Position numbers and translations under genes: made by a program. This document shows positions 1 through 10,412 of a DNA stretch of 64,000 bases, piece after piece. This DNA is from Theocolax elegans. Its lineage: Eukaryota > Arthropoda > Insecta > Hymenoptera > Cerocephalidae. The notes under the pieces are model-generated. The model did not search any database. It saw only the letters and a list, made by a program, of their open reading frames with translations, and was not told the DNA's origin. The stretch spans positions 41,622,711-41,686,710 of the forward strand of contig CM047425.1 of assembly GCA_026168455.1 (NCBI GenBank), read 5' to 3'. The stretch's first letter is position 1; every line of letters starts with the position of its first letter.

Positions 1-2876
1 ATATATCCATACAATTTTTAAATTTTGATTGAAATAATATTTAAATTAAATGCTACTAAATTAATAATTTTCGAAAAACTTTTCAAATGTAATTCGTATT
101 TTATATTGCCACTGTTAAAATTTGAATTTTCTTTTGCCATTACTGTTTATAATAGAATTATCTTAAAAATGCAATAATTAATGTATTTAATTTTTAACTT
201 ATTGTATATTTCACATATAGATATTTGGAAAAGTGTATGTTATACTTGATTAATATTTATTTTATCTTCGAAAAATTGTGCATATTTTTTTAAAAACATT
301 ACATTAAATTTTAGGTCCGTTTCTATTTTATGAGTTTTATCAAGAATAAGTAAACTTTAGTAAATTTGTAGTATTATTTTTGTCCAAAAATGTCCATATC
401 TTGGACCAGAATTGTCTGCCATTCTCCAGCTTCAGACCAAATAAAAGGTAATTTTTCAACGTTTAAATAGATTTTTGGTTTGGGAAAAAAAATTGTGGCG
501 AAACTCATTTTTTTGCATTTTAAGGTTTATTTTATGTTTTGCAAGTACCTATATATATATATATATAATTGGGGCAATTAAAGTTTTTTAACAGATTCTA
601 CAGAAAATTTCCAAACTTTCTTGTATTTAACATGTATAACAACAAATCAATAGGATTTGGGTTATAAAGCGATAAATATAGTTAAAAAATAAAAAATTTC
701 ATTAAATTTCAATTTTGTGATTGCAAACAGCATTAAACGCAATTAAAATAGCGCTCTAAAAATTTAGCTACATCTTCTTTAACCCATTTCTGAAAGATTC
801 CACCAGAAAAATATTTTATTTTTTCACTGGATCAATTCACGTGGAATACCCCATATATATATTTTTATAACGTGGGCGTAAATGTGATTTTTTAAAGAAG
901 AGCAATGCGTAAATAGTACATTTCGACACTAGTGCGAGCATTTGATTTTCTCCACGTGTGACGGTTTGCGCTCGAGCGAAGCGAGGGCGAAGAGGTCACA
1001 CGAGGAGGAAATCGACTTCTCACACAAGTATCGAATAGTTCTTTTCGATAGGACGTGTGAGAGACTCAATTTAACGCACGCGTCTTTTGTTTCGCGTGCG
1101 CGGAATCGAGCCTCACGCACGGAGTATCGAAAATGTGTTTTTACGCACACTGTATCAAAAGATAATTGTTTCAAAATTAAAAAGTTGTACATTCTCATGA
1201 AAAATCATAAAATAATATTTTTATATGCTATGTTTGGTAAGCAAAATTTAATAAGAAATGTATGTTAAGTAATCAAATGTATTTCAGGTAATTTATTCAT
1301 CATGAAGCTTCTGTTATTTATTCGATATCGGCAATAAAGAGCCTAACTCGATTTTTTAAATATTTAATATTTTTTATTATAAATTTTTAACTGAAAAATA
1401 GCACTCGGAACTTTTACAACAAATAGTATTTATTATAACATTCTACAATATGCGAGGTTACCAAATTTTTGGTTAAAACTCTTAATCGTTTCCCGGTGGA
1501 AACGTCGAAAATATAATTTGAAATAAAATAAAATCTTGCACGGCCGACTCTCTCAGAGGAGATTCCGTCGAATTTACAGTGGACCGGTTTCCACTGTAAT
1601 CTACAGTAATTTTTAATTGGCGTTAACAAATTAATAAGCGGATTCCTTACGGAATATACTGTCACCACTACCACGAGAGAGATGTTTGGAAACTATTATT
1701 CAATAATAACGCGCGAAAAAACCCAACGTAACGCGACGTAATAATTAAACAAACCCCACGAACCCAACGATCGAAAAATCACTCCCGAATACCCACGACC
1801 ACGTTTGACCAACAGTAATTTACTAACAAGGAGGGGTTCCACCTTCCGGGAAACAGATTTTGTTGCAACTTTGAGAGCTGTTTTCTGGTACCCAAATATG
1901 AAAGAATTCATATGAAATTCAATCTCATAGGCTGCCTAATTCGACGTCAGCATAATTCCACCGAAAATTCAACCATGTATCGGTACTTTTGCCGACACAC
2001 AAAAAAATCGGAAAATTAGCTTTGTAAGCCCCGCTTTGAGGTTATAATATTAATGAAGGATTGAAGTCATAACGTCTTTCGAGGTGCCGGAGGCCGGAGG
2101 CTGCAATCTTTCATGCTGTGTGGGAGTGAACTAATACATAATTTTTTATACTACCTGATCATTGCATTTAAAAAAGTAACATATTAATCGATTTATTCTG
2201 TAGAATTTATAGAAAAATAACATAATTTTGCCACTCTAGTTTCAATACTCCAAAAAGCTTTTAAAAACGTTTCATTATAGTTCTGTTTCTATCCAAAATT
2301 GCAACCTATTTTCTACCCTGAGCATATTAAACATAGTCAGTTTATACTCGAAAAATCGTTTCAATTTCTACTAGAGAAATATGGGAAATTTTTTAAAGAT
2401 AATATAAGTTGCTAACCAATACCCAAAAATTGGACACATTTCTTAGATAGGTAAACAGAAATGGCTATCCAATTTTAATAGCAACTTAATGTCTAATATA
2501 AATTAAGTAGTCTCAAAAATGGCAAAGAAATGTTAGAAAAAGCGAAAGTTGTCATTTATTACCCTGTATATAAGAAAAATGGCTAATAAATATGTATTTA
2601 ATTTTTTGGATTTCTAGCAAGGATTGACTAACATAGTTATGCTGACTCAAAATTTTTCAATTTTTCTTAAAAATGTATTAACGAATTCCGTTAAATTTTG
2701 CATAATTGAAGATTAAAATTTGGTATCTCTGTTCTTTATTTATACAAAAATCTAGTTATATAAATAAATAATAAATAGCATAAATAATCGGTTATACATG
2801 GTAATCAATTCGGTGTTGATAACCCTTAAATATATTTTATATACACGAAGATTACGTATGTACATATGTTTTTCAG
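1..2876. other. AT-rich region without a recognisable gene
   Basis: No reading frame here resembles a protein I know. A GC-richer island at about 900-1200 contains CGAGCGAAGCGAGG-like runs, and short frames on both strands there look like chance. The 1400-1900 stretch is also GC-richer and unassigned. Positions 2300-2420 faintly resemble the repeat at 14.3-14.8 kb (a CTACTAGAGAAAT-type motif). I see only old repeat-derived DNA. Confidence 0.5.
340..860. repeat. diverged, half-lost relative of the 1 kb palindromic element
   Basis: Positions 836-852 carry TTCACGTGGAATACCCC followed by a TA run. This is the same terminus as the palindromic elements at 4503-5499 and 26055-27049. The inner part contains an ATTGTGGCGAAACTC-like phrase that also resembles their interior. 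The matching opposite end is not visible, so this looks like a degraded or truncated older copy. Seen: terminus identity. Inferred: shared family. Confidence 0.45.
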
Positions 2877-3655
2877 ATATCCGACTCATCAAGAGCATTG
2901 CTAACAGCTAGTATATCAGCATTTACAAATTAGACAACCCTAGAAGAATATTGCGATAGTTTCTACGACAATCCTTTGTCGATGACAAATGTACCACTTA
3001 TTACTATTGATGTTAACCATTATGTTAAAGACTGGGTAATGTTCTTAATTCAAATCAGAGTACACAAGCTATAGTTCAAGTATTTCACATGGCCTATATT
3101 GGTTGGCCCAACAGTTGTCTGTTGTGAAACTGATGGTAATATTATCATTACAATGGAACCAACAATTTGGGAAAAAACAGAGATTACTTAACCTCTTTAA
3201 TTACTGGAAAAATTGATTCTACAAATTTATTGATAGACCAGTGGGATCAGGGTTTTACAAAAGATTCTAAGGAAACAGTAGCGACCCAGATTCAGATACA
3301 GACGACAATTTCAGCCAATCACTTACATCAACGAAAAAGGATGTAAAGCATAAAATAACAAATTGGGAACAGTCGGCGTTAAATATTAAGACAGAAATTG
3401 AATTAAATGTAACCAATCAAAAGGGGAACCATATAAATGCTCATGCGTATAAGAAAATAGTTAAAAGAATTATAAGAGAAGCTCAACATTTGTCAATGTG
3501 GTTAAATGTATTTAAAAAATCTCTGGATTATTTTCATTCTCAAACGTCGTCGGGCGCATCTGTAGAGTGCGAGATCCGCAAAATAAAAAGTGGTGTACTA
3601 AATGGAAGGGGAAATATTTGAGAGTCGATGATACCGTCACCAAATTAATAAAATA
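2877..3655 (+). pseudogene. decayed transposase-like coding fragment, 5' piece
   Basis: After a good splice acceptor (TTTTTCAG at about 2869-2876) a coding-like frame begins with residues ISDSSRALLTASISAF, then breaks at stops and frameshifts. A clean stretch of about 115 codons follows (about 3264-3618). It contains an acidic run (DPDSDTDDNF) and a serine-rich SSGASVECE motif, then after a further shift YLRVDDTVTKLI. The order (ISD..ALL, acidic linker, SS.ASVE, LRVD) resembles uncharacterised repeat-encoded insect proteins that I know only by general pattern, so I do not assign a superfamily. The frame runs directly into the fold-back element at 3656 and resumes behind it at 6391. Several stops and shifts make it non-functional. 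Confidence 0.45.
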
Positions 3656-3680
3656 TCGTCGCCTCCGAATAAAAACATTC

Positions 3681-3960
3681 TAACTCAGAAATCGCTTGGA
3701 AAATACGTTAACTCAGAATTCGCTTGGAGAACACGTTAACTCAGAATTCGCTTGGAGAACACGTCAACTCAAAAATCGCTTGGAAAACACGTTAACTCAG
3801 AATTCGCTTGGAGAACACGTTAACTCAGAAATCGCTTGGAGAACATGTTAACTCAGAAATCGCTTGGAAAACACGTTAACTCAAAATTCGCTTGGACAAC
3901 ACGTTAACTCAAAAATCGCTTGGAGAAGACTTTAACTCAAAAGTTGCTTGAAGAACACGT
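3681..3960 (+). repeat. 10 x 28 bp tandem repeat, left fold-back arm
   Basis: The unit is TAACTCAGAATTCGCTTGGA plus GAACACGT, with A/T and G/A variants between copies. Ten units fit exactly in 280 bp. The same array is present inverted in the right arm. Confidence 0.9.
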
Positions 3961-4502
3961 TAATTCAGAGGATGATTTTTGGCGCCTCGATTTAAGTTGG
4001 CACCACTACCAAAAATTTTTAACAGTTCAAGAATAAATAAAAAAACTTTCATATATTTATACACGTATTTTTTTTTTAATTTCTCTAAGCGGTCTTATTA
4101 TACACTAATGCGTTCTCCTAAAAAAGGTGGAAAATTCTTTAAATATTTAAGAAAATCGTAGAAATTAGTGTTTTCGATAACTTTATGAAATCGATATTTA
4201 TACGGGCTCTCCATAAATGTGTAAAAGTACATAAATTTATTTCTACTATAAAATATAGTACACAGGTGTATATTCTCTCAGATAAAAGTTGTCGCCTCAG
4301 CATAAGCGAGGATAATAATATAATTCATTTGAGGGGATTATCGGATATTACTCCAGAAGTGTAAATAAAACTATTCACCCTGTTCACTTTGATAATAGCT
4401 TACTTAATTATATGAATTTCTAAATTAATTCAATGCTGTTAAATTTTGTATTAATTAACTTAAATAATGAATTTAATTTTGACTTAATTATAATATATAT
4501 AT

Positions 4503-5498
4503 GGGGTATTCCACGTGAAGTGGTCCGATCAAAATTTTAAACTGCCCCAAATTTTGGGTACACATTGCAAATGTTTTTCAGAATACAGAAAAAAAATTTT
4601 AGGTACTGGAATTTATTAGTTCAAAAGTTATTCTAACCTCAAAAAGTGAACTTTTTCCAGTTTTTTTCAACACCAGCTGGGTTCATCGCTATTTAACTCA
4701 AAATCTATCAACTTTTACTATAGAACATTATATGTAACATTCGTTGCTAATTATGTCTAGAATTTATCCTTCTGGGTTAGAATTTCTAATTTCAAGGTAA
4801 ATGTTAGATAAACTACATGTCAATATTCAACTTGGAAAAAAACTAACTTCGCCACAATTGATTTTCTTATCCAAAAGTCCAAAAGAAAGCTTAGAGCAAT
4901 ACCTTTCAAATGATCTGTAGCATTTTTATGGCCTTCAATTCTGTAAAAAGTTATGATAATTTAAAGAAAGATGAAATTTTTTAAAAAATTTAAATGGGAA
5001 ATACCATGTTAATTTTTGTGAATTTTTTGTCTTTCTTTAAATTATCATAACTTTTTGCAGAATTGAAGGCCATAAAAATGCTACAGACCATTTGAAAGGT
5101 ATTGCTCCAAGCTTTCTTTTGGACTTTTGGATAAAAAAATCAATTGTGGCGAAGTTAGATTTTTTTCAAGTTGAATATTGACATGTAGTTTATCTAACAT
5201 TTACCTTGAAATTAGAAATTCTAACCCAGAAGGATAAATTCTAGACATAATTAGCAACGAATGTTACATATAATGTTCTATAGTAAAAGTTGATAGATTT
5301 TGAGTTAAATAGCGATGAACCCAGCTGGTGTTGAAAAAAACTGGAAAAAGTTCACTTTTTGAGGTTAGAATAACTTTTGAACTAATAAATTCCAGTACCT
5401 AAAAATTTTTTTCTGTATTCTGAAAAACATTTGCAATGTGTACCCAAAATTTGGGGCATTTTAAAATTTTGATCGGACAACTTCACGTGGAATACCCC

Positions 5499-5499
<1 letters not shown>
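4503..5499. mobile_element. palindromic (fold-back) element, GGGGTATTCC family, copy 1
   Basis: A near-perfect palindrome of 997 bp centred at about 5005. It begins GGGGTATTCCACGTGAAGTG, ends with the complement, and has almost no loop. It lies in a TA-repeat context, so a target duplication cannot be defined. It is inserted in the loop of the fold-back element. A second copy of 995 bp is at 26055-27049. There is no coding capacity. Confidence 0.85.

Positions 5500-5514
<15 letters not shown>

Positions 5515-5590
<76 letters not shown>
5515..5590. repeat. (GT)n microsatellite
   Basis: About 38 uninterrupted GT dinucleotides directly beside the palindromic element. Read on the minus strand it gives a poly-TH pseudo-protein that is not a gene. 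Confidence 0.95.
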
Positions 5591-5593
<3 letters not shown>

Positions 5594-6085
5594 AAGTATA
5601 CTTTGCGTCGCAAGGGGGAATACAGTTGAACTTTCTCCCATACAAAATATTTTTTAGATAATCGCTAAAACTAAACAACGCAAATTTTTTAATATTTATA
5701 TTAAAAACAATATAATCATGAAATAATGCAATTTCATAAAAATAAAGTACTAACACATCACAATATCAATTCTTTCAAATATTTATTCTACGATTTATAG
5801 TAGAAATAAATTTATGTACTTTTACACATTTATGGAGAGCCCGTATAAATATCGATTTCATAAAGTTATCGAAAACACTAATTTCTACGATTTTCTTAAA
5901 TATTTAAAGAATTTTCCACCTTTTTTAGGAGAACGCATTAGTGTATAATAAGAACGCTTCGATAAATTAAAAAAAAAATACGTGTATAAATATATGAAAG
6001 TTTTTTTATTTATTCTTGAACTGTTAAAAATTTTTGGCAGTGGTGCCAACTTAAATCGAGGCGCCAAGAATCATCCTCTGAATTA

Positions 6086-6365
6086 ACGTGTTCTTCAAGC
6101 AACTTTTGAGTTAAAGTCTTCTCCAAGCGATTTTTGAGTTAACGTGTTGTCCAAGCGAATTTTGAGTTAACGTGTTTTCCAAGCGATTTCTGAGTTAACA
6201 TGTTCTCCAAGCGATTTCTGAGTTAACGTGTTCTCCAAGCGAATTCTGAGTTAACGTGTTTTCCAAGCGATTTTTGAGTTGACGTGTTCTCCAAGCGAAT
6301 TCTGAGTTAACGTGTTCTCCAAGCGAATTCTGAGTTAACGTATTTTCCAAGCGATTTCTGAGTTA
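6086..6365 (-). repeat. 10 x 28 bp tandem repeat, right fold-back arm
   Basis: Reverse complement of the left-arm array, with the same order of unit variants. The arms are therefore copies of each other rather than independently amplified arrays. Confidence 0.9.
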
Positions 6366-6390
6366 GAATGTTTTTATTCGGAGGCGACGA

Positions 6391-6470
6391 TATTATGAAG
6401 GGAAATTCAAAATATTGCATACTTCCTATGACGCTGAAAAAATCATTCTACAGAAAAAAGACAATTAGAA
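6391..6470 (+). pseudogene. decayed transposase-like coding fragment, 3' piece
   Basis: This is the continuation of the frame interrupted at 3655. It encodes YEGKFKILHTSYDAEK and then reaches a stop. The match of frame across the 2 bp TA duplication is the evidence that it belongs to the upstream piece. Confidence 0.5.
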
Positions 6471-6855
6471 TGTGAAAATTTTGAAGACGATATTGGGCAA
6501 ATGTATAAATCATCACAATTTACAAAGTATATATATTAATCGGTATTTACGAGCTAATTTGTGTTACTCAATATGTTTTGATTGTCGAGATCTTAATAAA
6601 AAATAAGACTCAATTGATCTCCACGAACACAAATTTTTATTAGTTGCCGACATTTTGGACGTATTTTAGCCGTCCCTTTTCAAGGCAATAAAAAAGCGCA
6701 GAGATATTAAATTAACATATTAGATGAACATAAACAATCACCATCGACATCGCACGCAACACCGCACAAAACCCTCCACTTAAAATATCAAAAAAACGAG
6801 GACCTCCCCGAAGGGAGCCCTGTACACTAGTGAGACTTAATACATCGTCGAGATC

Positions 6856-7092
6856 TTATCTGCGGGTCAAGATAAGCGGCAGCAAGAACAGCAACAACAC
6901 ATGTTGCTTGCGTTGACGGATCATATGCCCTTCAAGAGCTCTTTTAGTCAACAGACTTATTGCTCTGTGATCTAAGTGTCGTCTGTCAGGAAAACGGGCA
7001 GCGTAAAGTCTTGCTGTAGCTCGAAAATTATTATAACTTTCTCCTAAAACAATTATCATATTCTCAATCTCGTTTGGTAGATAATCAGCCAT
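6856..7092 (-). pseudogene. DUF4817-like helix-turn-helix fragment of a DDE transposon
   Basis: The 78-codon frame begins MADYLPNEIENMIIVLGES and continues with ARLYAARFPDRRHLDHRAI. This is the pattern of the DUF4817 helix-turn-helix domain (MxxYxxxE, GE..N, A.RLYAERFPNRR) at the N terminus of many insect transposon proteins. The DNA-binding helix is intact. No DDE catalytic part follows on this strand; downstream (6855 to 6600) is non-coding. It therefore looks like an orphan N-terminal fragment. A DDE-end fragment of the same kind of protein lies nearby on the opposite strand (7430-7525). Confidence 0.65.
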
Positions 7093-7429
7093 TTTTAGAG
7101 ATAATTTTATGTATTTTTACTTTTTTAAAGAGTTTTGGAATGAAAAATCAAAAAGTATTTACAGTGTCAATATTTTCCAAATTTTTTTTCCTCATGAGTT
7201 TCAAACGGTCCGATCGAAATTTTTTATCTACATTTTATTTTAAGTATGGTAATCAGCCAAATGCAATTTTTTAAAAACAATTTATAAAATTTTATGATAA
7301 TTCACTAAAAATTATTATTCGGGGGTTTATGGGGTCGCTGATTACAATTCAGGGATCAGTTTCTGAAATTTCGAAGATGGCGGACCCTGGACAGTCGGTA
7401 AAACAGCTTACTTTTAAAAAGTTGATAAA

Positions 7430-7525
7430 ATCACAAAGGCAGATGGATTGAACGAGGAGATCCAGTTAAATGGCCTGCTTGTTTACCAGATCTAACGTCT
7501 CCAGATTTTTTAACAGTTAACTATC
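7430..7525 (+). pseudogene. C-terminal DDE-motif fragment of a DUF4817-type transposase
   Basis: The translation contains RWIERGDPVKWPACLPDLT followed by SPDFL. It matches the mariner-like signature WI.RGGP..WP.RSPDLTPLDFFLWG that carries the last catalytic aspartate. The reading frame is short and closes soon after. It is probably the other end of the family represented at 6856-7092, but inverted relative to it, so the locus is rearranged or consists of two insertions. Confidence 0.55.
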
Positions 7526-7639
7526 AATTGATTTTGTCAAAGTCGCAAAAGCCAGCTTCCAATACCATTTTGGGAGTAAGTTTTACCTGCTCTATCCCAT
7601 CCCAAAACTCAAAGCAGAGATTTTAATTTACATAAAATA

Positions 7640-8110
7640 ACTCTGACCTTCATAGGACCTTGAAAATGAAGTTAAAGATTAAAACCAATTCCGTCAAAAG
7701 ATGTTCCCCATCGTCCTTTGCAACTTTTCGCTGAATTATTTTCATAACTAGCGTAGATTCCGAGAAATTTAGGTGGGGCATTTAAAATGGCCTTTAATCT
7801 TTATTTGAACTTGAAAAACTTTAATAAATGACACAAATAACAAAGCAGTTTAACCATTAAATAACCATAAAATTACAGGTTCTATGGCATTTAACCTTGA
7901 AATGATCTTTTGAAGGTCACGGAAAAAATTTCCTCATTTAAAAAAACAAAAAAACCACTCTGACCTTCAAATAACCTTCAAAATAAAGTTCAAGTTCAAA
8001 ACCAATCTTGCCAAAAGATGCCCCCATCGTCCTCTACAACTTTTCCCTGAACCATTTTTTCATAGCTAGCGCAGATTCCGAGAAATTTGGGCGCGGCGAT
8101 TAAAATGGGT
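7640..8110. repeat. diverged tandem duplication of a transposon end
   Basis: Two copies (about 7640-7800 and 7950-8110) share the phrases CTCTGACCTTCA, CATCGTCCT.TACAACTTTT and GTAGATTCCGAGAAATTT/GCAGATTCCGAGAAATTT in the same order. They follow the DDE fragment and are probably its non-coding terminal region. Confidence 0.6.
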
Positions 8111-8558
8111 TACCGTGTATAAATTGGATTTGTTTATAATTGACCCTCAACAATCGACTATTTACTAACACAATTTCTTGTTTAGCATATTATTCATTTA
8201 TTTTATTTCTTTTGCGTTATCAATTAAAAAGTATATATGTATAATTAATTTAAGTAAGTTGTACTTTTTATTAAATTTTTATGAATATTTTCTCGCACAA
8301 ATCGTCGCCTTTGAATAAAAAGGTGCCAAACGGAATACGGTTGAAAAAGGTGCCAATTTGCGGAGAAAACTTTTCCTTCTACATTATTAATTATGTATAT
8401 TATAATGTATTTATATATTGGCTCTTGAAAATGACGGTTATACAATTATTAAGTATATGTTACACTGAAGTTTTATTATTGATCTACTAGCGTTATAATT
8501 TATACATGTAAAAGGTTTTTTAATTCTTCTTAATGTAATAAAAAATTGAAATTGATTA
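8111..8558. other. AT-rich stretch without gene
   Basis: Nothing recognisable. TCGTCGCCTTTGAATAAAAA at 8299-8318 resembles the fold-back terminus at 3656 and may be a solo remnant. Confidence 0.4.
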
Positions 8559-8978
8559 TGTTAATATATATAAAATCTATGATCAGTTATCGGGAATTAA
8601 AATAGAATATCAACGGAATTATCTTTTATCAACATTTATTTACCAGGATATTTAACAATCTAATAATATTCGAGTGACATATCAAGGTACCTTTACGATC
8701 CGCCGAGATCGCTAAGCGCACTGTCGACTCCTTCCGATCTCGCGTGACCACTCGGCTCCACACAACTCGTAGACGAGCTCTCCGCCGCCCGGATTACTGG
8801 CCTTTATGTTACAACTTAATACTTATCAATAAATATCTCGCGACGACGGTGCAGGCATCTTCATCGTCTGAAGATTGCACCTTGTGTTTGGTCCGCGAAT
8901 TACTTTAACTTTACAAACTATCGATATACCTCTTTCGAATTAGCCGATTCTACCTTATCGGCTCTGAAGGTCACAACA
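8559..8978 (-). repeat. putative 3' LTR with adjacent polypurine tract
   Basis: On the minus strand, AGAAAGGGAGAA (8991-8980) is a classic polypurine tract. It is followed immediately by TGTTGTGACC, a TG-type LTR start. The segment is GC-richer, contains AATAAA-like signals near its end, and can be closed at ATTAACA (8559) to give a 420 bp TG...CA LTR. The downstream limit is inferred, because no second LTR copy is available for comparison. Confidence 0.5.
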
Positions 8979-9373
8979 TTCTCCCTTTCTCAGTAAAATT
9001 CGCATGTACTTAAATCAAAACTCGTATAACATAGTATTCTTTGCTTGACTCGACATACACTAAACAAAATACTCATCTTCGCCCGATAATATTTTTTCCT
9101 GTACAATGTTTACATTCGCTTAAAGGTACTATACGGCTATTATAAAATATTTACTTTCGTTTAGCTGCTAGTCGGCATATTTACAAATAAAATTTCGCTT
9201 TTATTAAATTCGTTTTTTTTCGAATTATGTCATTCATCATAATATATCAATATAATAAACTAATGTTTTCGGATCCGAACAGCTTAAAACTAACTCGAGT
9301 TGACTAAGTTTGTTGTTCTTTTTTTTTAATTATATGCTTAATAATAAAAGTTTCTTTAATGTATTCATATGTG

Positions 9374-9404
<31 letters not shown>

Positions 9405-9414
9405 TGAAGTTAAA

Positions 9415-9957
9415 TAACACATACGGTGTTTTACCTAAAGTAGTACTGACACTCGAATTTAAGTCGCGTTCAATCTTTTTCAATTCAATATCACATTTAG
9501 TAACATCTTTTTCAGCGGAAATTTTAATAGCAGGAATAATTGTTTGATGAACTCGCTCAATAAGACCATTAGCTTGAAGATGCCTACTAGAATTTAACAT
9601 GTATTTAATACCGTTTTTCAAACAAAATTGCTGAAATAAATGAGACGTAAAACTCGAACCACGATCTGAAATTATTCGCCCTGGTAAACCATACTGATTT
9701 ATAAATTCTTGAAGCTTTTTAATTACAATAGCGGCCGACACATTCTTAACCGGAAATATTACTACGAATCGTGTAAAATTATCAATTAAATCAAAAATAT
9801 ATGTATTGCCGCGAGCACTTGTCGGGAACGGACCTACATGATCAATGTGTATCACGGCAAACGGACGACGTCCAGGCGGAATAGGATGCAGTTCGCCTTC
9901 GCCAGGCCCTGCTTTACGCTTTGCTAAAATACAGCATAAACAATTTTTAATATGCAT
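9415..9957 (-). pseudogene. gypsy integrase, core domain (3'-truncated)
   Basis: The frame opens with a CxxC pair (NCLCCILAKRK) completing the HHCC zinc finger whose histidines lie in the previous frame. The rve core follows: HIDHVGPFPTS (first D), IISDRGSSFTS (second D) and ANGLIERVHQTI (catalytic E), so all three catalytic residues are present. After GKTPYVLFN the frame enters a (TA)n tract (9376-9404) and reads only IYIYIY, so the C-terminal DNA-binding domain is missing. A one-base shift at about 9930-9960 separates it from the upstream frame. Confidence 0.85.
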
Positions 9958-10412
9958 ACGGACATACCGTCGTAGTCGTGGAAAATAAAAATATTCTTCG
10001 ACTCTTTCGCTGTTTTCTCGATACCAAAATGACTTGATAAGTCATGATATCTAATGACTAAAGACTTGCGCATCGCAGACGGTACTGCAAAGAATTGTCG
10101 CTCTTTATTATCACATGTAACTAACTTATATAAAAAACCATCTCGAATTGTATAGTTTTTAACAAGTTGCTTTTCGAATACCTCTCTCTCACCTTCTTTC
10201 TTTTTCAAAATATTAATTGTTTCTGTAAGTTTACTGTCCGTTCTTTGAAACATCAAAATTTCATTTTCACGCGTTTCTAAACTAAAAATAGTATCCGTGA
10301 CTTGATTATAATTCTCTAAATTTACAGGTGCCCGAGAGAGTGCATCGACATGTTTCATAAGCTCTCCGCTTCTGTGTTTAATTTCAATATCATACTTTGA
10401 CAGCTCACTCAT
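9924..10412 (-). pseudogene. gypsy pol: RNase H end, linker and integrase zinc finger
   Basis: Begins with the end of the RNase H domain (YDIEIKHRSGELMKHVDALS, the usual I.Y..G..N..ADALSR motif with the alanine changed). It continues through the linker (RDGFLYKL) to the integrase HHCC finger histidines (RYHDLSSHFGIEKT). Reading then slips out of frame just before the cysteines, which are found in the overlapping next frame. Confidence 0.8.

Larger units (their letters stand above)
3656..6390. mobile_element. fold-back transposon with about 600 bp inverted arms and TA target duplication
   Basis: The ends are exact inverted repeats starting TCGTCGCCTCCGAATAAAAA. The arms (about 3656-4252 and 5794-6390) differ at only a few positions. 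Each arm holds ten copies of a 28 bp unit and a shared 60-codon open frame that is only a mirror artefact. TA flanks both ends (3654-3655 and 6391-6392), and losing the element plus one TA rejoins the two coding pieces in the same frame. A 997 bp palindromic element and a (GT)n run sit in the loop. Fold-back elements with tandem repeats in long arms are known (Drosophila FB, Galileo), but those belong to the P superfamily with longer target duplications. A TA target instead recalls Tc1/mariner-type integration. No transposase is encoded, so it is non-autonomous. Confidence 0.8.

Noticed and set aside
929..1268. Two overlapping frames on opposite strands near 0.9-1.3 kb
   Set aside because: Both lie in the same GC-richer island, neither resembles a protein family, and their overlap suggests compositional openness.
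3979..4161. 60-codon frame repeated at 5885-6067
   Set aside because: The two are mirror copies in the arms of the fold-back element, with no codon-level conservation signal or known domain.
5382..5756. 124-codon minus-strand frame with a poly-TH run
   Set aside because: It is a translation of the (GT)n microsatellite and the palindromic element.
6640..6690. Second hammerhead-like motif next to the DUF4817 fragment
   Set aside because: The core positions (CTGATGA and GAAA) are not preserved; only a loose hairpin and GTCGGC remain.
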